From positions 372,001 through 436,000 of the forward strand of contig JAHNUO010000004.1 in the NCBI GenBank assembly GCA_019787685.1: a DNA stretch of 64,000 nucleotides, read 5' to 3'. Below the pieces are notes generated by a model that made no database searches, had not been told where the DNA came from, and worked only from the letters and a program-made list of their open reading frames with translations. Source of the stretch: Chiua virens (lineage: Eukaryota; Basidiomycota; Agaricomycetes; Boletales; Boletaceae). How positions within the stretch are numbered: position 1 is the first letter of the stretch; every line of letters starts with the position of its first letter. This document shows, one piece after another, positions 57,779 through 64,000 of this stretch. The position numbers and the translations under genes were made by a program.

Positions 57779-59066
57779 AAACTTCTGTGTTCGTCATGAG
57801 TTGTATGTACAGCATTAGTGAAGAAAGAAACCATTCAATGGTCTTGACTAGGAACAACCGGTGAACACGCACATGTTATGTAAATGATTTCGCTAATGAA
57901 AATCAATTAATTACTTATGCAATGCATGCAGCACTGCATGGCGAACCGTCGGGTGGGACCGTTGAACAACTTTGTCGGTCTGACGTTCAACGTGCACACG
58001 AATGGACATATGTACTGGAAGTTCTTGAACCAGATCGGATCAGAAATGCATCTGCAAGGCGCGTGGGCCTTCCAGTAATAGAACTACATCACTTATAGTC
58101 AGTTGGCCATCACCGCTTCCAAGTTCCAATGAATTGTTTGCCACGAAAGCTAAAAATGGCGCAAACTGTCATGCATGATGATGCACGTATGTAATATACT
58201 GTCATGTTTTGGCGGCGGCAGTAGTCATTGACTTTGGCCGCCGCATCGCAAAATCTGACAATGACTAGCCTCCGTTGCCACAGTCACCGCCGCCTGGACC
58301 GCAGCCAGCTTGAACATGCGTCCATGTGTTGCTATCAAGATCGAAATCATACTTACAAGAGAGTCTCCGCAGCTTCAATTCGTCCGACTCTGCCAACAAA
58401 ATTTGAAAGATCGTCGGAACATGCACTGGACTAGTCGGACCGAGTCACTGGAGACCACCGGGGAGGTATTGAATACCGAACCGGCGGAACTTGGGCGGCC
58501 AGGCTATCGGCGTATGTCTGCCCCGCGCTAGGAAATGAGTTGATGCGCGCGGCAGGGAAGTCCAGTAGGAACGGAAGACCAATCACAATCCACCGACTTG
58601 TGAGCTTCTCCGTCAGACCGTTTATGACCGAACCGACTGACTTGTTTAAACTAATGCGATGTTTCATCAGTGCTATCGGCGATGCACGAGCTAGTGTACT
58701 AGTCCCACCAATTGGCAACCATTTCACTGCTCGACTTCATCGCCGGCCTATCAGTTTCCATTCCAGGTTGGTCATGTCTACTTGGCTCGACAGCTTTAGG
58801 GCTTTTGTCCACCTTAACGTCCTCCGTCGCTCAGCAGTGCCTTGAATATCACAGACACGGCCCTGTATCGCTACATTCTGTTCATCCGACCCCGATCGGC
58901 ACTGCATTACGGAGGGTGAGCGGAAGTTTGACAATGATTCATCCATGATTGACACGTAACTCACCTTCTTCTCACCTCGTTTTGGTTTTGAAATCATTCT
59001 ATTACACAGCCATGCGCGCGTTCACCGGGATCAATCCCGAAGGTCATTTGCCTTCCATAGAAAGCA
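57779..59066. other. Promoter region of the quinone synthetase
   Basis: No gene is supported in these 1.3 kb. It separates two same-strand genes of the presumed cluster and probably contains the control region of the synthetase. Confidence 0.4.
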
Positions 59067-59074
59067 TATAAAAG
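59067..59074 (+). promoter_or_regulatory. TATA box of quinone synthetase
   Basis: TATAAAAG lies 135 bases upstream of the ATG, leaving room for a pyrimidine-rich leader (TCTTCTCTCATAG). Confidence 0.6.
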
Positions 59075-59201
59075 ATGGGTGGTTCGAGCAGATTTGACAA
59101 TCACACTCCTCAAGTCCTTTCTTCTCTCATAGACGCATCTCCTAGACACTTCAGTTCTCAATCACTCAGCTTACTCTCGCATACATTTATCATTATTATC
59201 C

Positions 59202-62200
59202 ATGGCTTCCGTCGCAGTTTCCTCTGTTGCCCCTCTCTCGAAGTCCCTTCCAACGACTTTAATTGATCTCCTCTCTCAGGCGATCTCTCAGCACCCCGAG
59301 CATGAGCTCAGCTTCATCACTTCCTCTGCACACGACTCTTCTATCCAGACAAAGACCTTCAATCAATTCGCTCAATACGTCCTCTCTCTCGCAAAGGCTC
59401 TCCGTGCCTGGGCCAAGCCCGCTGGCTCAGTCGTCGTCGTCTACTTGACCGAACATGAGGACAATATGGCTGCTATTTGGGCCTGTCTGCTCGCTGGTTA
59501 CGTGCCTTGCTTGCAGCCCGCCTTGAGTGCCCAGCAGGCTCACAAGGAGGGTCACGTTGCTCACATAAAAAACCTCTTCTCTTCAGCCATCTGGTTGACG
59601 AGCGAGAGCGGCGCCGACCAAGTGCGGTCAATCTCTGGCCTCGACATTCACTTGTTCTCCGAGCTGAAGGCCGCAGCTCAGACGATGGTCCTCGCGGACT
59701 TTGCCGTCCATCAACCCAAGCCTGACGACGAAGCAGTTCTCTTCCTGACTTCTGGTTCCACCGGATTCTCCAAGGCTGTCGTGCACACGCATAGCACCAT
59801 CATCACTGCATGCTACGCCAAGGGCGAAAACTATGGCCTTACCCCCCAATCCAAGGTTATGAACTGTAGGTGCTAGGATTCCCTATGAAGCGTTGCTGTA
59901 CTAACAGTTTATCAGGGGTTGGATTCGATCACGTCGCAGGATCTCTCGAGATGCACATCACGCCCCTCTTGTACGGTGCTTCGCAATTGCATGTCCACGC
60001 ATCCGCCATCCTCTCGGACCCCCTGAGGTACCTTCGTCTGATCGAAGAAAAGGTTTGTAACCGACAACATTTCTGACTCCACACGCTCACCACTTCGTCC
60101 CCACTCAGTCAATTGAAGTCGCCTTTGCACCAAACTTCTTGCTTGCCAAGCTTACACGCGACCTCGAAAAGCGCACCGAGCTCTTCGGTCAATTCAACCT
60201 CTCCTCTCTCAGACGCGTCAACAGCGGTGGTGAAGCTGTTGTCAGTAACACTGCCGTCGCTTTCCACAAGACCTTGAAAAACCTTGCGAAGAACGGCGAT
60301 GCCTCCTTCGTCATTTCTGCTGGTTTCGGTATGACAGAGACTTGGTAAGTTTCTGGTGTACATTCAAGTGTTTGCATTCTAAGTGGACATGTATATAGCG
60401 CTGGATGTGTCTACGACCCTATCAACGTTTTGGTCACGCCTCCCGCGTACGAGTTCTTGGAGCTCGGCAAGCCAATTTCCGGGTGTGAGATGCGCGTCGT
60501 AGACCCCGAGGACGGTGTTACTCTTCGTCCCGACGGTCAAAGTGGGGAACTTCAAGTCCGCGGCCCTATGATCTTTGTGCGGTACTACAACAACCCCGAA
60601 GCAACCTCTTCGAGCTTTGTCGAAGGTGGCTGGTACCGCACCGGCGATGTCGGCATCATCGAGGACGGAAAGATGAGACTCAGCGGCCGTATTAAGGACA
60701 CTGTCATTGTTCACGGTGTCTCGTACGGTATCCCCGAGTTGGAGACTCATCTTCAGACTGTCGAGGGTGTCACCCACTCGTTCCTCGCTGCCTCACCTTA
60801 TCGTGCGCCAGGCCAGGAAACTGAAGGCTTCGTGGTTTTCTACGCGCCAACCTTTGACCTCAACAGCGAGGATGCTCCCGCCAAGCTCTTCGCTACTCAC
60901 CGTGCTCTGCGCGATATCTCCATCAAGATGATCACTCTCCCACCGCAAGTCATCATCCCCATTCCCTCCGATCAGATGGAAAAGACCACCCTCGGCAAGC
61001 TCTCGAGAGCTCGCCTTGTCAACCAATTCAAACAGGGCGGGCTTGCCAAGCATATTGCTCGCGCCGAGGAGTTGTTGGCCGTCGCTCGTGGCGCTAGCTT
61101 CGTTGTTCCTTCTACTGAGACCGAGAAGACCTTGGCTCGTATCTACGCGGACATCTTCAACCTCAACGTGAGCGACATCTCTGCTAGCGAGAACTTCTTC
61201 GAGCTCGGCGGTACTTCCATCGATGTGATCAGACTCAAGCGTGATGGAGAGGCTGCATTCGAATTGCCCGAGATCCCCACAATCCAGATCCTCAAGCACC
61301 CCGTTGTTTCCAGCCTCGCCAAGTACGTCGACTCCCTAATCTCCAAGGATGCAAGCACCGAGGAGTACGATCCTATCGTCCCCCTCAACCTTACCGGTAA
61401 CAAGACCCCCATCTTCATGGTTCACCCCGGTGTCGGCGAAGTTCTCATCTTCGTCAACCTCGCCAAGTACTTCCAGAACGAGCGACCCTTCTACGCGTTC
61501 CGCGCGCGGGGCTTCGAACCCGGTCACCCTTTCTTCGGTTCCATGGACGAGATGGTCTCCTCGTATGCTGCTGCTGTCAGGCGCACTCAGCCCCACGGAC
61601 CCTACGCCATTGCCGGCTACTCATACGGTGGTGTCGTTGCCTTTGAAGTTGCGAAGCGCCTCGAAGCCATGGGCGAGGAAGTCAAGTTCACCGGTCTGAT
61701 CAACATCCCGCCTTATATCGCCGACCGCATGCACGAGATCGACTGGACGGGCGGTATGCTCAACCTGTCGTATTTCCTTGGCCTCGTGAGCAAGCAGGAT
61801 GCCAACGACCTCGCACCGTCTTTGAGGTCTCTCACTCGCAAGGAGCAGCTTGATATCGTCTGGAAGTTGTCGCCCCCCGAGCGTCTCATCGAGCTCCAGC
61901 TCACCCCTGAGAAGCTTGACCACTGGGTTGACATTGCGGGCTCGCTCATCGAGTGTGGTAAGACGTACGAACCCGGCAGTTCAGTCTGTAAGTCACCCTT
62001 CAACTCGCTGCCTCGCCTTTGCTAAACATGCTTGGCTTCTAGCTTCCCTCGACGTCTTCTACGCCATCCCGCTCCGCGGTAGCAAGGAGGACTGGTTGAA
62101 CAAGCAACTCAAGCCATGGGGCGGATTCAGCCGTGGCGAGGCCATGTACACCGACGTCCCCGGACAACACTACACCTTGATGGACTTTGATCACGTCCCC

Positions 62201-62248
62201 GGCTTCCAGAAGATCTTCCGTAGCCGCCTCGAGGCACGCGGTCTCTAA
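59202..62248 (+). CDS. Atromentin-type quinone synthetase (A-T-TE NRPS-like enzyme)
   Basis: Five exons (59202-59865, 59916-60052, 60109-60344, 60399-61987, 62043-62248) give an intact 943-residue enzyme, the usual size. The adenylation domain shows LTSGSTGFSKAV (A3), GFGMTET (A5), GWYRTGDVG (A7), GRIKDTVIVHG (A8) and TTLGKLSRAR (A10). The thiolation motif FFELGGTSIDVI holds the phosphopantetheine serine near residue 619. The thioesterase has IAGYSYGGVVAFE with nucleophile serine near residue 755 and GQHYTLMD with the probable catalytic histidine. There is no condensation domain. Known enzymes of this layout (AtrA, InvA, GreA) activate 4-hydroxyphenylpyruvate and join two molecules into atromentin, the precursor of mushroom pigments such as variegatic acid. 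Other products (polyporic acid, furanones) of related enzymes cannot be excluded. Confidence 0.92.
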
Positions 62249-62669
62249 ATGGAGTCTGGGCGGATAACTATAAGGACAAGGGTCTGGTGATGATTGGGCA
62301 ATGTTGTACATACGACTTATACCGTGATCTCTATCTAACAGCATTGTAAATGCAGGCTTCAGCAACGCACGTATATATGCTAGACCTACTATTTCGACAC
62401 ATTTTTGTATACACGCAACCGTCCGCACGATGTATTGACACTTCAGAATTTTTATATTCTTGTCTTCGGAGTTGGCGCTCGACATGATTCGACAGTAAAC
62501 GCTTGGTATGGCAGTTGTAACAATCATTAATCCGATCGATCACACAGTTATTTCTGCTCATCTTTAAAAATTTAAGGCTCTATTGGAGATGCATGGAACA
62601 CATGGTCTATCTTGTACTCCTTAACCGTGCCTAGGACCTTCCATCGCACCTATCATCCCCTTTGTCTCT
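62249..62669. other. 3' flank of quinone synthetase
   Basis: AT-rich transcript-end sequence; no gene is supported. Confidence 0.4.
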
Positions 62670-63153
62670 CTAAGCGCCCGTCTCACCCGGCCAAGAACGA
62701 TAACCTTCTTCAGTGACACACCGCATGGTTGCAGAATAAAATACACCGTCTGCGAATGAATGATCGCTCGAGACAACATTCATCGCCCAAGATTGAGCTT
62801 ACTCACGTTGCAAAAGGTCAGATTTGGAGAAGCGGATTCCGTCAAGGCAGAAGGGGCGATTGCTCGGCTGCTGGTGGAATGATTCAATAGTTAGTACGAT
62901 GTGGTGGAAAACCAGTAAGATACCTCAAGCGGCAAATGAACAAAAGCTTACCTCCAGATTAATGGGACAATTGATGATGAACCCGCGCTGCTTAGAACTG
63001 CTACAGTCTCTGGCGAATGCATGCCAAAGGAAGTAAGATGGGTCCTATGGGAGCTGTGCGCCATGCGCGAGGGCCTGGGTGCCGTGGTCCGAGACAATGG
63101 AAAGGGTCGCAGGGAGCGCAAAAGCAAGAGGGAAAGAGAGGACAGGGGACATG
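62670..63153 (-). CDS. Possible small secreted cysteine-containing protein
   Basis: The minus-strand ATG at 63153 begins MSPVLSFPLAFALPATLSI, a plausible signal peptide. A short intron (GTCTCG...CCATAG) would join it to DPSYFLWHAFARDCSSSKQR and GFIINCPINLE, a second intron to PSNRPFCLDGIRFSKSDLLQ, and a third to a last exon containing MRCVTEEGYRSW with a stop at 62670. The model gives about 90 residues with four cysteines. A TATATAAA box lies about 50 bases upstream. The first donor is not consensus; without that intron the frame meets a TAG. No family is recognised, so this stays a candidate. Confidence 0.35.
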
Positions 63154-63200
63154 ATTGTCTGACGGCAACTAGAGTAAGACAAAGGCGATGGGCAGGGTCA

Positions 63201-63208
63201 TTTATATA
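63201..63208 (-). promoter_or_regulatory. TATA box of the small secreted protein candidate
   Basis: TATATAAA on the minus strand, 48-55 bases before the candidate ATG. Confidence 0.45.
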
Positions 63209-64000
63209 GCCTCAGCCATCCATGTTGACGTCGGTTAGGCGGAAGCATTGCAGTCAGCCTCTTGCAGAATGGAATTCAAAAATCGAAACCTCCAGCCTGA
63301 GACGGCACCGATCTTGTAGCTCAAACGTCAACTTCACCAGGTGTAAGGTTTCCATCAGACCTACAAGATTTGCATGAGCTCATCAGCACGCGATGTCATA
63401 ACATGAATAACTGTTTGTCATACCAATGGACTTCAAGAGACGCGAAATTAAAAGACTCCTACACGATATTGTGGCGAATCTGGCGATCTTGAATGAGTAT
63501 GTACTTGAGGATTATGATGACGGATTGGATCTCAATAGTAAATACAATAAGCTCGCATGCCTTCTTACCTTCCTCTGCGAACTTCCCGCCAATTGCTAAC
63601 TGACATCGTAGTGTGACTAACGCAAGCGCAGGATCAACGGTCATAGTATCCGAAACCTGAAAGTCGGAGGAAGCCGAATCCACTGTCGACGGTACCTGCG
63701 TAGGCTACAAGTAGTTTTGAAGATCGAGCGGATCTCTCGACACAAACGCGATCTAAGCTAGCACGCATTTGATCCTAATGGACTATAGCCACAGTCCAAC
63801 AATCTAAGCGATTTCACTCATGTAGAATTGTCTGAATTTCAATGTACCCATGCAATACAACATCTGAATCTGCCTACTGAATAAGCTATTTTTTCAATGC
63901 CTTGTCCTCGAAGATTAATAGATCATATAGTGTTGCAATCTGATTACCCTGAAGGACGGTAAGCAGTAGGGCCACATCAAACAGGATGAGACTTACCTTG
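63209..64000. other. Right edge, fragmentary minus-strand frame
   Basis: Around 63680-63500 the minus strand reads VSDTMTVDPALALVTLRCQL and a hydrophobic IIILKYILI, possibly an exon of a gene that continues beyond the window. I do not recognise it. No aminotransferase motif is visible here. Confidence 0.3.

Noticed and set aside
59202..62248. Reading the synthetase as a full NRPS or a polyketide hybrid
   Set aside because: There is only one adenylation, one carrier and one thioesterase domain, with no condensation or ketosynthase motifs.

Overview
The window is nuclear DNA of a filamentous basidiomycete, very probably an Agaricomycete. Genes carry many short introns (about 45-70 bases, GT...AG) and lie densely on both strands. 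The gene set includes a vip1-type RRM protein, Cdc11/Nud1, Iwr1, Usb1, UreG, DUF6593 paralogues and WD40/TPR genes of the kind expanded in mushrooms. An atromentin-type A-T-TE synthetase beside a zinc alcohol dehydrogenase, plus the WD40/TPR family, makes Boletales or a similar order likely. That placement is inference.

Layout. 0-1 kb: CpG-poor debris with a Wee1-like kinase pseudogene. 1.6-4.4 kb: two tandem small secreted proteins with identical intron positions. 5.3-10.7 kb: a RasGEF (minus) head-to-head with a vip1-like RRM gene. 10.9-12.7 kb: a secreted GH28 pectinase with one frame break. 12.8-14.6 kb: unresolved minus-strand coding-like debris. 14.75-19.1 kb: ureG (minus, three frame breaks), USB1 (plus) and a METTL25-type methyltransferase (minus); ureG and USB1 start 64 bases apart, and the USB1 and methyltransferase coding ends overlap. 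20.6-21.3 kb: a P450 remnant. 25.4-27.2 kb: a TALE homeodomain protein. 28.4-33.4 kb: the Cdc11/Nud1 septation scaffold. 34.9-38.3 kb: a SAM methyltransferase and IWR1. 38.4-43.5 kb: a histidine-acid-phosphatase-like gene and a decayed copy of its 3' end. 45.6-56 kb: an accessory stretch with two DUF6593 copies (one broken), a WD40-coiled-coil gene, an almost CpG-free transposon relic, a candidate MITE and a WD40/TPR gene with an in-frame stop. 56.1-62.2 kb: alcohol dehydrogenase plus atromentin-type quinone synthetase. 62.7-63.2 kb: a possible small secreted protein.

How the genes work together. Most are unrelated housekeeping genes: Ras signalling, U6 snRNA processing, urease maturation, septation signalling and Pol II import. 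The one clear pathway unit is the synthetase and dehydrogenase at 56-62 kb, which fits the conserved basidiomycete atromentin cluster. The third expected member, an aminotransferase, is not seen here and may lie beyond the right edge. Several conserved genes (ureG, GH28, METTL25-like, probably RasGEF, CDC11 and ADH) show single-base frame breaks. This looks more like indel error in the assembly, or a decayed haplotype, than independent gene loss.
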